Shown piece after piece: positions 38,111-48,314 of a DNA stretch of 64,000 nt (within the stretch, counting starts at the first letter, position 1; each line of letters opens with the position of its first letter). This DNA comes from Macrotrachela quadricornifera (Eukaryota > Rotifera > Eurotatoria > Philodinida > Philodinidae). The position numbers and the translations under genes are program-made. The notes beneath the pieces were generated by a model. That model was not told the DNA's origin and did no database searches. It worked only from the letters and a program-made list of their open reading frames with translations. The stretch is taken from positions 49,910 through 113,909 of the forward strand of contig JAJEKB010000836.1 of the NCBI GenBank assembly GCA_022393335.1, read 5' to 3'.

Positions 38111-39997
38111 CATTCGTCTCGGAATTGAAAGTAAGACTTATCTACAGTCCTTTAGTCTCAAATTCAGATTAAGGGATGATTTATTTAATCACTTCTCCTG
38201 AAACAATTTTTCCATTATTTTTTTACCATGCTAGATATTTGCTAGAGAACACTATTAGCTATATAATGGTATAATATTTGTAACAGATCATTGAACTAAA
38301 CTTGTGAGAAAGTTAAAAGAAAATATGTAGAAAAAAGTGTGACATAAGTTTTTCAAATTTATATATTTTAAATAGATAGCAACTGATTCATACAGACAAG
38401 TAACATTTTTAATGTCTGTCAAGCATTCTAATCACTAAGTCTAGAGTGGCTGTTCGCGATATTTATGTTTAATAAAATCATAATTCTTCATATTCTTTAT
38501 ATAATTTATAGCCTTTTCTAACAGAAGATCTTCGCTAATAAACATATTACGATACTTGTGAGCATACACAAGGATTTCCCTGATCATTGCGGCCGATAAT
38601 CCTTCATGATTACCTCATCATAACAATGATTACCGCTATCACGGTCAGGACTAGTATCTATTTTTCATACAACGGTCTATTTAATTTCAATCTGAATTTA
38701 GGACCAAAAGGACTGTAATAACAATAACTAAGAAAACATATATGGTGACATTATTTCCATATGATTATGAGAAGTAAAATATACACCATCTTCAAATAGA
38801 ATTAATACAAGATAAAACATCAGTTATACTAAATACTTACTTTTTCAATGAATATAATATTGTGTTATACCCTCAACAGATGAATTATTATTTAATGGTT
38901 ATTTTTCATCCATCAAAATCAATTCAAATTTGAGCTACATCAGACAGATTTAGCTATGGACATGGTTTCAATTTAATATATAGTCCTCATAATATGCAAA
39001 ATTGCCATTTTTTGAGTATTCAGTCTTTTTAAAATATCATACAATAATACTGTTCAACACAATGAAAATTGTGGTCAGCTACTTAATTATAACCAGATGG
39101 ATGACCCACTATGTACATGTTCATACCGTTCACTAAAATTTGCTTGTGATCAATGGTCTCCTAAAGATACTGTAGCATATACATTTCAAAATAATCTTGA
39201 TCATACCAATTTTTATTTACATGAGTGTCAAGCAATCACAAAATGTGTTACTATTATTAATGAAAAATCGGATTATGAAAAAGTTCAAGATTATATTAAA
39301 CTTAATCATATGAAATAATAAGTAGTATTTAATTTTCTTTCAACAGTTTTATTATTGAATTGATTATGTCATTTAGAATGAATATAACAGGAGACCTGCA
39401 GACTGTTCTTTTTAAAAGGTATAATGCGCATAGGTATAAATACAATCTACATTATTTTATTTTATATTTCATGTTATTCAAACGTATTAAAAATATAACT
39501 AGTAACAAACGTTCCATTGATATCAGTCGGTTGTAGACAAATAAAAGTTTAAATTAGCAGGATCATTTCTATCCATTGAAGATATAAGCTGACCTGTTTA
39601 CATTTGCATCACTGATTCATTTTTATGCAATTTATTAATCTTCAAAGCCAACAGATAATCTGTGGAGCAACACTGAGGTTCAGACTTCTACAGCTGGTGT
39701 CACTTTCTCACATTCATGATATATAGTTATTTATAATACCAACTTTTAGTGTAATAAAGACTATCTACTAACTCTCAAGGTAACATACATTTATTTTAAA
39801 AATATCTCTTCGATGTCTACGAATCTCATCTGATACTTTTTCATATGTATAGATATGTTTTTTCTAATCTGCTAACACTCATGAGTTACGTAAAAATCTA
39901 TATCCCACTTCCTACTTTATTCACAACTAACTTATGTTGTTTTCTTCACGATCAGGGCCTTTTAACATTTAGTGTAATTGATTTTTCAGTGGTATTA
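38111..39997. other. Gene-free stretch between transposase relic and retroelement region
   Basis: A 73-codon ORF at 39097-39318 (with an acidic, cysteine-bearing product) is the only candidate; I see no start context, splice partners or family, so it is not called. The remainder is AT-rich. Confidence 0.45.
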
Positions 39998-40291
39998 CAG
40001 CAGTACCCAGGATCCACCAATTGGAAAATCAAGAAATTCAAGGAATTCAAGAAAATCACGTAATTTGAGAAAATTTCTAGTTTCCTTGAATTCCTTGATT
40101 TTCTTAAAATCCAAGGCATTCTCGATAGTGAGGGTGAAGGCATCTTTCTCTTAATAGATATAATGAAATACAAGGAATTTAAGAAAATTAAGAAGTTTAA
40201 GAAAAGATTGCGGAATTTTCTTGAATATCTTTATGTTGTTGAATTCCTTGTATTCCTTGAATTGCCAATTGGCGGATCCTGGGTATATCTC
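39998..40291. mobile_element. Inverted-repeat element family A, copy 1 (294 bp)
   Basis: The ends are CAGTACCCAGGATCCACCAA and its inverted partner (TTGGCGGATCCTGGGTATAT). The interior is built from repeated AAGGAATTCAAG words and their complements, so it can fold extensively. A second copy is at 47921-48314. This copy lies immediately upstream of the non-LTR retroelement coding sequence, which starts a dozen bases beyond it. Confidence 0.85.
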
Positions 40292-40302
40292 AAGAAAATC
40301 AC

Positions 40303-42003
40303 TTGGCAACATCGGACGAATGTTCGAAATATAAAGAACAGGAGAAACGATTGCTTAGTGTTGTGAAACAATATGGTTCATTAGCAACAAAGACAACCGA
40401 AAAACCCCCCAATATCAACAGCACCAACGACTTCCCTCCCTTACCATCAAACAGTCAACAACTGTTTAACCTGACACAAAAAGATATGTTCGACGAATTA
40501 ATCAAGATTCTGACCAGCAAAACGGAGAAGATGATGGAAGAATCAATCAGCTCACTACAACAGCGCATCCAAAAAGTCGAAAAGACCATCGAAGAAGTCG
40601 AAAACTTGATGGGGGATGACATTGCTGTTTCCAGCAGTGATTCAGGCTCGGAAAGTGACAATAACGCAAATTCGTTCAAAGCAGTACTAGTTAGACGACA
40701 ACAACAACAACAACAATGGACATCATCAGTTCCATCACCAGCAGAAAAAACAACGGCAACAAACGAAGCTCCTTCGAAAACAAGCCGTAAAAAGAAAACA
40801 GCGAAGAAACTTAAAAGAGGTTGTTCACCAAACAGTTCATTAGAAGCAACTACAACATCCAGCAAAGAAAAAAGACAGATGATAATGAAAATTAGCGTCT
40901 GTCATGTCAACATTATATCAATCATTAAACACAAATACGAACCCCTAGCCAAGTATTCCGCATACAACATCATTTCGGTGAATGAAACTAATCTCAGAAG
41001 TGAACAAAAGTTCGCTTTGAAAGGTTACAACATTTATCGAAACGATCGAGTAGGAAGACGAGGTGGTGGAGTATTAATCGCCGTTAAACACCACATCAAA
41101 AGTAGTGAACTATTAAATGTTACGATGAATAACCACGAGATCATTGCAATTGAAGTTCCTACAACATCATTAAAATCAATCATCATAGCGTCAATTTACG
41201 TTCCACCTGATGTTAAATTATGTGAAAATGGCTTCCAAACGATATACAAACTGAACAACAATGTTATAATGGTCGGAGATCTCAACGCAGCACTTGAACT
41301 GATGGGATCACGAAAGACAACCACCCGAGGAAGACAGCTACAAGAAATATTAGAAGAAGGTTACATCTATGCCATCGACGATGTTTACACAACATACGAA
41401 AGAAATGATCATGAAGAGAAGCTCGATTGGATATTAACCAGTCAGCCTCTGCTGTCATTGATTTCAAATATTGATACACATCCTATTATCGGTGCAACAA
41501 GTGGCCACAAACCATTAACCTTCAACATACAAATCGGAGTGGAACCGAAACCAACATCACCTCGAACGTCGTACAATTTCACAGAAGCTAACTGGATCAA
41601 GTTCAGAAAATCAATGAACGACCAGTTGAAGCTATGGAACACATCAAGCCTTCTAAATTGTTCAGCCGATGTAGAAGAATATACAAAATTCATTACAAAC
41701 TACCTTACAAAAGCAACAAACGAAGCCATACCAACATCATCACAAGCAATCATAAGCTATACAAATAGTGCTGCAACAAAACAACTAATTAAGTTGAAGC
41801 ACCAGGCGTATAGAAGATGGAAGAAGAATGGTAATGATACAGAAAAACACCAAGATTATAGATACAAGATTCTTTTGACAAACTCACTTCAAAACGATAG
41901 AAAAGATCATTACAAAAAGGTAATGGCGTCGTTATGTCAAAAGAAAATGTATTCGGAATCAGTGTGGCTTACAGTACGAAAATTCCACAACAAAAGAATT
42001 TAA
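40303..42003 (+). pseudogene. LINE ORF: low-complexity N-terminus plus AP endonuclease
   Basis: About 566 codons open, with no ATG at the left edge (the frame is open back to about 40225, into the MITE). The first about 190 residues are a coiled, lysine- and serine-rich segment like an ORF1 remnant, without the zinc knuckles usual in this group. From about 190 on comes an apurinic-like endonuclease: ISVNETNL, NIYRNDRVGRRGGGVLIAV, IIASIYVPP, VIMVGDLNAALELMGS and a C-terminal SGHKPLTF block carry the expected metal-binding and catalytic N/D/H positions. The frame breaks between about 41934 and 42003, where the protein continues in another frame. Confidence 0.8.
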
Positions 42004-43070
42004 CAACAATTTCCTCGAATCATGAAATACAACAACAACGAAGCGACATCAGACAAGGAGAAAGCAAATTTGCCAAATTCTTCGAAAAAGAAATCTATGC
42101 GGCTCCAATCGACACACTACCATTTCATGATTAAGTCGCCAACCAAACAAGCAACATCAAAAGTCGAATGAAATCCACACTAACCAACACATGGAAGATG
42201 ATAACACCTTATGAAGTTAAATGTCATATTAAACAACTCCGAAATAGCTCGCCAGGTCCTGACAACATCCACAATCGGTGTTTGAAGAACTTTACGAAGC
42301 TATTAATAGAGCGTTTAACCAACCTCTTCAATGCTGTAGTTAATGTGGAATACATTCCAAACATGTGGAAAAAAGCAAACATTATTCTCCTTCTGAAGCC
42401 GAACAAAGACAAACAACATCCTTCAAGGTACCGTCCAATAAGGCTCATCAGCTGTCTCGAAAAGTTATTGGAGCGAATTATAAAACAAAGGCTAATGAAC
42501 GTGCTTAATCGACGAAATATCCTTCCACAACATCAAGCCGGATTTCATCCGAAGAAAAGCACAATGTACAACGTCGTCAGAATCGAACGTTATGTCAAAA
42601 GCCAGCAGAAACGTAACAAACACACAGCTGCAATCTTCTTCAACATTAAAGCAGCATTTGATTCTATCTGGTATGATGGACTATTATACACATTCAATGA
42701 TCTACGCCTTCTACAATACCTGATCAAATATCTTATCTCGTTCCTTGACAAGAGAACCATTGTTATAGAGTTGGACAATATGGTATCACGTTTGTTCACT
42801 CTTAGCAGTGTTACTCCCCAAAGATCACCATTATCGCCAATTCTCTACATCATCTATACTGCAGATTCGATGAACGGAATTCCGACACATACAAAACATG
42901 ATCTCTTCGCCGACGACACAGCGCTATGGACTGCATCACAAATACTTTCAAAACTAAATACAATATTACAGATTGCAATCAATGAATTTGAAAGGTGGTG
43001 CCTAGACATGGCACTTGAAACTACAACCGGCAAAGACAGAACTGATCCACTTCAGTCTCCACCCGAATAG
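41934..43070 (+). pseudogene. LINE reverse transcriptase, main part
   Basis: It continues in the frame of 41934 with a stop at 42132-42134. It then reads SSPGPDNIHNRCLKN, WKKANIILLLKP, YRPIRLISCLEKLLERI, QAGFHPKKST and the catalytic FADDTALWTA (42905-42934), the canonical order of reverse-transcriptase motifs. The FADD box (the [FY]xDD motif) is intact. The frame is lost near 43010-43020, where the downstream part resumes in another frame. Confidence 0.85.
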
Positions 43071-43563
43071 AAAGTACAAAAACCCTGTACAAGTGACAGT
43101 CGGTAATACAACAATTCATCCGGTCATTTCAACAAGATATTTGGGTGTTATCTTTGATCAAAAACTGAACTGGACGACACACCTGAAGCACATCGAAACG
43201 AAAGTAGCTGTTCGTATATGCTTACTTCGTTTCCTTAACAAAGCAGCCGTCGATCCAAACGACAAAATTATGACAGATCTGTACAAATCGCTGGTACGAA
43301 CGGTCATTATGTATGGCTACCCAGTGCTTGTCACTGCTAAAGTCAGCATATGGAACCGTCTTCAAATTATCCAAAGCAAGGCCTTACGAGCAGCCTTCGG
43401 TCTTCCACGATACACATCTGTCGATTACCTTCATCGAATCGCAAATATTCCAAAAATCGCCGACTACATCATAATATTGTTAGAACATGCAGTTACAACA
43501 GCCACACCTAACAATGAAACTGAATATCACATATTTATTACTAGACATCCTAGAACAGCATAA
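43015..43563 (+). pseudogene. LINE reverse transcriptase, C-terminal part
   Basis: It resumes after the frameshift with LQPAKTELIHFS, then RYLGVIFDQKLNWTTHL, the thumb-proximal LGV-x(3)-D-x-x-L-x-W-x-x-H signature of Jockey/CR1/I-type elements, and a MYGYPVL block. It ends at a stop near 43563. No RNase H domain is visible. Confidence 0.8.
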
Positions 43564-44068
43564 TGTATAACATCACACAACATCCAAATACAGACGAGCA
43601 AATGAAATCACCTATGGTTGACTTAATATCATCCTCGTTAAAGAAGACCATACTTGAGTCAACCGAATTCATACAAAAAAATGGTTATCGGATTCGTCGA
43701 CTTTAAGTTTGCATCTTACATAACGAGGTTTGTGTCAATCAAATAGCTGATCCATTCTTCCTCTCGAATTCAACCAAACGATCGACAATTTATATACATT
43801 CACAGCACATTATATATATCATTCAACTGGCCTTACAATTATCGTTTCGTCTCTTTCCACATTGTAATGTATAGAGTTAACATCGTTCAATATCTCTCTA
43901 TTGTATTTAACCACGATTTGTTAACCATTAAACTGTGCTTTTTTCTTGAAAGGGACATAAGACAAATGTCAAGCGTCTCTCTTTCTATCTTTCGTTTTGC
44001 TTGTATTTCCAGCTTTATTTTTCTTTCATAATAAAGCCTTGCATCCAAAATATATATATATATATATA

Positions 44069-44568
44069 AGTCGTCGTTATTTACAAATAAGTTCAGAGAG
44101 TGAAGAACGAACCCTAACAACCGTGTACAAGCTATTGCTCTTTTCAAAAAAAGGCGGATGGGTATTTTTTGAATAACTTTTGATAGGAACAAAATAGAGA
44201 GCTGCGGTTTTGGCCGTTGAAAAGACACTTATTCGCCGCATCAATTTACATAAAATTGTTAAGATTTATTTCTTTAATAACTATTGATTCATGGTCATCT
44301 TGAAAGAATAGGTGTTAGCACTAGTTGTCCATTTATTGTTTTAGAAACTATTGTAGGTTACACATCGAAAGGTAAAAAAACAAAGAAAAAAGAAGAACGA
44401 ACGTAATAAGAACGAATCAATTAGTAAATGTATGTTTATATATGTCAGTGTTCAAACTAAATTTACGACCAATCCCGCATGTCCACATTCATCCTGATAT
44501 GAGAAATAGATGGAGGAAAAGAAAGTAACCAGCACAAATCAAAAGTATAAAAATAAAATCTGGCTATA
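44069..44568. other. Gene-free stretch after the retroelement
   Basis: AT-rich sequence starting beside a (TA)n tract. No gene is supported. Confidence 0.45.
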
Positions 44569-44925
44569 CAGGGTGGCCCATAAGTAACGTAACCGAGAAA
44601 AAATGGAATATCTTCATTACGGCTCGACCAAACGGGCTAATTGGTTTACCAATGATAGAGGCATGTTCTCACTCCAAATCCATTCAGACAAGGTTAGTGA
44701 GAACCTTTGCTATATACCACTATTGACCTCCACAAGAAAATTTTACTTGTTCACAGATAGGAAGAAAAAGCAATATACTTAACATAGGTTCTCACTAATC
44801 CCGTTCGTATGGATTGGAAGTGTGAACATGCCTCTATCTTTAGTAAAAAAAAATCAGGTCATTTGCTCGAGCCGTAATGGAGATACTCAATTTTGTCTCG
44901 GTTATGATACTTATGGTCCACCCAG
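44569..44925. mobile_element. Foldback MITE flanked by TA (mariner-like ends)
   Basis: The left end CAGGGTGGCCCATAAGTA and the right end (complement CTGGGTGGACCATAAGTA) are inverted. The homology continues through about 150 bp per arm (for example GAGGCATGTTC ... TTAGTGAGAACCT in both), so almost the whole element is one imperfect palindrome. TA dinucleotides flank both ends (44567-44568 and 44926-44927), the target duplication expected of Tc1/mariner-type transposition. Non-coding. Confidence 0.8.
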
Positions 44926-44963
44926 TAGTACCGCTTCGACCACATAAATCCTTCTCTTTCGAG

Positions 44964-45457
44964 CACTCTAAAAAAATAAGTGTTCTACGAAACTCCCAAA
45001 AAAGGTTCGGCAGATGCAAAAAAGCTTCCAAAAGTGGTAAGAAGCCCAAAAAACGATAATTCAAAAATTCGGAACCTTTAAAGGATCTTCCCGTGTACCC
45101 GGGGAAAGAACTACATTCTGTAAAAACCACATTTTAAGTTTCGTAGCATCATACGAAACCGTAGAGTTCCGTGAGAAACTTCAATGGTTTTTCTTTAAAA
45201 ATTCGTACCGAACCGTAAAAGTTTAAGACAAAACTCGAGGGTTTCGTATTATGCTGCGAAATTCTTTTTTCGGCTACGGAACTTAAAATGTAGTTTTTAC
45301 AGAATGTAATTCTTCCGGCGGGCACACGGGAAGATCCTTTAAAGGTTTCGAGTTTCTGAAATATCGTTTTTTGAGCTTCTTCCCACTTTTAGAAGCTTTT
45401 TTGCATCGGCCAAACCTTCTTTGTGGATTTCGCAGAACATTTATTTTTTTTAGAGTG
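44964..45457. mobile_element. Foldback element, about 190-bp arms
   Basis: CACTCTAAAAAAATAAGTGT at the left is inverted at the right (ending TTTTTTTAGAGTG at 45457). Arms of about 190 bp match throughout, with shared blocks such as AAAAAAGCTTCCAAAAGT, CTTTAAAGGATCTTCCCGTG and ATTCTGTAAAAACC. The apparent ORFs on each arm (44877-45059 plus; 45283-45492 minus) are mirror images of one another and not genes. The left edge is only 38 bp from the preceding MITE. Confidence 0.8.
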
Positions 45458-45989
45458 AGATATGATATGGATGCTATTATAGAAAACAACACATTTCATC
45501 ACTACTGAGGAGAACAACCTTATCAGAGTAAATACATCTTGAGTTGCCAGTGGGAATAAGAATTTTACAAAATGAAAATCTTTTCTTTCGTAACACCGCC
45601 AGTCTACTCTGCTTTAGCTTTCTATTGGTGATATTTATTGTGATGTTGTGGGGGCAACTGTGCGATGAAGATAAACACCCACATCTACAGCCATTCTATT
45701 GATTGAAAATTAATGATAATCCACAGGTATTTGGTGCCTTTTCGTCACAAATCGTTAAGCAGATTAATCAAAGATAAGCACATTGAATGTGCACGTGAAT
45801 GAGCGCTTTTTACCCAGTAGCCTGCATACTCGAGAGTAAGAAGAAAAGGAAAACTAGGTTTTCTTCATTCATCATTGTCTTGCTAGTGTTTATTTTTAAA
45901 TTGCATACGATAGACGATGTGACTTATACTTGTAGTGTTATGATTAAGTCGAAAAAAGGAGTACCGTCCAAAGATAATTGATTCTAACC
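45458..45989. other. Upstream region of the PCIF1-like gene
   Basis: 532 bp between the foldback element and the ATG; it presumably contains the promoter. No transposon ends or other genes are apparent. Confidence 0.45.
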
Positions 45990-47072
45990 ATGGCTTTACG
46001 AACAGTAATAGATATTGCCACGGACAATATTTCTCTAAATGTGGCAAAAAAGATCCAACATCCATTGCCGAATTCGCAGTGTTCCGGAAACAATTCTCAA
46101 CGAGGATTGATCGAAGCTGAATTAATTCGTGAGAGATTGTATAAACAATTGCTCATTACCATCAACTCGTGGCTTTCGTACCATCATATTGGCCAGTTAT
46201 GGTCTAAGAAGAAAGTATCGCATCTTCTCTTACGTTACATATTTCTAAAAAAAGCTACACGCTCTCGTCCAGTGCCAGACCCCGTCTTTGTCATCGGCAC
46301 ATGTCCAATGGCTCGACATCTTCTTCACCGCGATTTCGAATTAAAACAGATGACTGGTGCTACACAACTGGCTGAACTAATCGACGATCAACTTGTTCTC
46401 GCTGCACTCGAAATGTGTACAACAGAAATAAGGATTGATGAGCCAGTACTTTTGTCATTAAATACGGACAGAAAGCTCATCTATCGAGGTCGAGCTCAAG
46501 ACGATTTTTCTCGACTAGGTCAACGCTATGGATCTAATTACTATAACGCAGCCTATGCACTCGGACTTCGTTACTCCTACATGTGTTTGTGGCATCATGG
46601 GTTAGCTCGAGCATACAAACAAGAAACCCAATTGAGTTCGAATTATCCACTACTATGTGAATGTTTCGCTTCGGCTTTCAATCATTACTTTGATCGCTAC
46701 TACTCCGCTTTTCCTGACTTAGAAGTCTTTTTCGGATCACGTGGTTGCTTTTTCAGAGCTCAATGGCAACAAGATCCTTCTGATATGATTTATTATGTGT
46801 GTCCTCCGTTCGATGAATCTCTCATGCAATTATGTGTGGATCGTATTTTGTATGCATTGAAACATCGCTTAGTTTTACGAGCTCATTTTATCTTTACTCT
46901 ACCTGGAAGTTGGACGGACTTCAAAGCCCTACAGCAACTGAAAGATAGTCCATGGACGGTTCGCATTATTGATTATCCACGGGGCGAATTACCTTTTATT
47001 GACTATATGGCAAAGGAAGGCCGCCAGATTAAGTATCCCACTGATATTTGTGAAGTTGTTTTGAAGAACTGA
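45990..47072 (+). CDS. PCIF1-like methyltransferase with CPPF motif
   Basis: An intronless 360-residue ORF. The ATG at 45990 has a textbook context (ACCATGG), preferred over the in-frame TTG at 45978. The C-terminal third resembles the catalytic domain of PCIF1/CAPAM, the enzyme that makes N6-methyl-2'-O-methyladenosine at the cap of mRNA: FGSRGCFF (about 248-255), then CPPFDESLM (271-279), then a beta-strand with FIFTLPGSW (about 306-314). PCIF1 has FGSLGSYF, NPPFCEELM and FIVFIPEW at the same spacing. The WW domain of animal PCIF1 is absent. Asn of NPPF, which helps bind the target adenine in this superfamily, is replaced by Cys (TGT), so activity or substrate may differ. It could be a divergent cap enzyme, a transposon-associated relative, or a non-catalytic binder. 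Flanked by mobile elements on both sides. Confidence 0.6.
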   Translation: MALRTVIDIATDNISLNVAKKIQHPLPNSQCSGNNSQRGLIEAELIRERLYKQLLITINSWLSYHHIGQLWSKKKVSHLLLRYIFLKKATRSRPVPDPVFVIGTCPMARHLLHRDFELKQMTGATQLAELIDDQLVLAALEMCTTEIRIDEPVLLSLNTDRKLIYRGRAQDDFSRLGQRYGSNYYNAAYALGLRYSYMCLWHHGLARAYKQETQLSSNYPLLCECFASAFNHYFDRYYSAFPDLEVFFGSRGCFFRAQWQQDPSDMIYYVCPPFDESLMQLCVDRILYALKHRLVLRAHFIFTLPGSWTDFKALQQLKDSPWTVRIIDYPRGELPFIDYMAKEGRQIKYPTDICEVVLKN

Positions 47073-47463
47073 ATGATCTAATCTTTTCGTAGTATTCCAA
47101 TCACCCACGAGGGAACCTCGCGAGGTGATAAATCGCTTTTCAAGTCGGACTATTTTCATTATGTAGGCCATGATGCATAGTGTAAAACGCTAAGTTGGTT
47201 CGTGACCATGGTGCTTTCGGCCGGAGATCGAAGCATTTCAACTTTTTTCTAAAAAATTGAATTTTGAGGATGATTCATTGATATTTCTACCACCATACAT
47301 CTAATTGAGCTGATATCTTTACCTTATAATCCTCACTTTATTGTCTACTAGTGGGAGTACCTGATGTACCTTACTTGTTACTGTGTGCAGTCGCGTTCAA
47401 GACCTTTTTTGTAACTGAATCGAGTAATAACATATACAATGGTCTCCTATATCATTGTAAAAG
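47073..47463. other. 3' flank of the PCIF1-like gene
   Basis: 391 bp without a gene or a clear polyadenylation signal. Confidence 0.4.
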
Positions 47464-47811
47464 ATAGACGCTAGGGATGCACGAAACCAGAACGGTTCAG
47501 GTTCGGTCTCAGAATTCGGATTCGGATTTGGGTTTCGAGTTGAAGCTTTGAGTCTGGTCTAGATTTTATCTATTTTTATTTATTCGATGAAAAAGTGAAT
47601 GAGAAACATTGACAAGAATCTGGTGCTATTAGTAACCAACCGAATCCGAACCGAAACATAACTGACTTTACAATACTCTATAGTTTCCTATATATTTTTA
47701 TTTAAGTTTTCGAGTCTTGTCATTTTATCGAAACGTGTCCGAACCCGAACCTTCGAGAGCCAACCCGAATCCCGAAGTGAGGTTCGGGTTCGGTGCATGC
47801 GTAATAGACGC
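47464..47811. mobile_element. hAT-type MITE with perfect 8-bp target duplication
   Basis: The element (47472-47803) begins TAGGGATGCAC and ends GTGCATGCGTA (inverted partner TACGCATGCAC). Inside the ends are runs of GGTTCGG/GAACCCGAA-type words, typical of hAT MITEs. The octamer ATAGACGC occurs immediately before (47464-47471) and immediately after (47804-47811), a perfect target-site duplication. Non-coding; the intact duplication implies a fairly recent insertion. Confidence 0.88.
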
Positions 47812-47920
47812 AGAGTAATAAATCCTTCAAAAATGGTTTTTTAACCTCGTAAAGGCTTTTATATACTATTTCAGCTTTATAAATCCTTTCATATACCCTT
47901 TTGCTTCCTAAATCCTAGGG

Positions 47921-48314
47921 CAGCAGTACCCAGGATCCACCAATTGGAAAATCAAGAAATTCAAGGAATTCAAGAAAATCACGTAATTTGAGAAAATTTC
48001 TACAGTTTCCTTGAATTCCTTGATTTTATTAAAATCCAAGGCATTCTCAATAGTGAGGGTGAAGGCATCTTTCTCTTAACAGATATAGTGGAATTCAAGG
48101 AATTCAAGAAAAGTTCTAGAATTTCCTTGAATTCCAAGGGATTCTCGATAGTGAGGGTGAAGGCATCTTTCTCTTAATAGATATAGTGCAATTCAAGGAA
48201 TTTAAGAAAATAAAGAAGTTTAAGAAAAGATTGCGGAATATTTTTGAATATCTTTATGTTGGTGAATTCCTTGTATTCCTTGAATTGCCAATTGGCGGAT
48301 CCTGGGTATATCTC
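47921..48314. mobile_element. Inverted-repeat element family A, copy 2 (394 bp)
   Basis: It is nearly identical to copy 1 at 39998-40291 for the first 160 and last 140 bp, with the same CAGTACCCAGGATCC ends. It is 100 bp longer because an internal block beginning ATTCTC(A/G)ATAGTGAGGGTG is duplicated in tandem (about 48040-48105 and 48131-48196). High identity indicates recent activity. Confidence 0.88.

Larger units (their letters stand above)
40292..44068 (+). mobile_element. Non-LTR retrotransposon (Jockey/CR1-like), degenerate
   Basis: It has an endonuclease region, then a reverse transcriptase, then a 3' tail ending near a (TA)n tract at 44050-44068. The order (no integrase, no LTRs) is that of a LINE. 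The coding region is interrupted by two frameshifts and one in-frame stop, and the 5' end abuts a MITE copy, so the element is inactive. Clade assignment is by motif impression and would need a tree. Confidence 0.85.

Noticed and set aside
39097..39318. 73-codon ORF with several cysteines
   Set aside because: It could be a lone exon, but there is no clear start, donor/acceptor pair or family; left uncalled.
44840..45492. Mirror-image ORFs on the two strands
   Set aside because: Produced by the arms of the foldback element; not genes.
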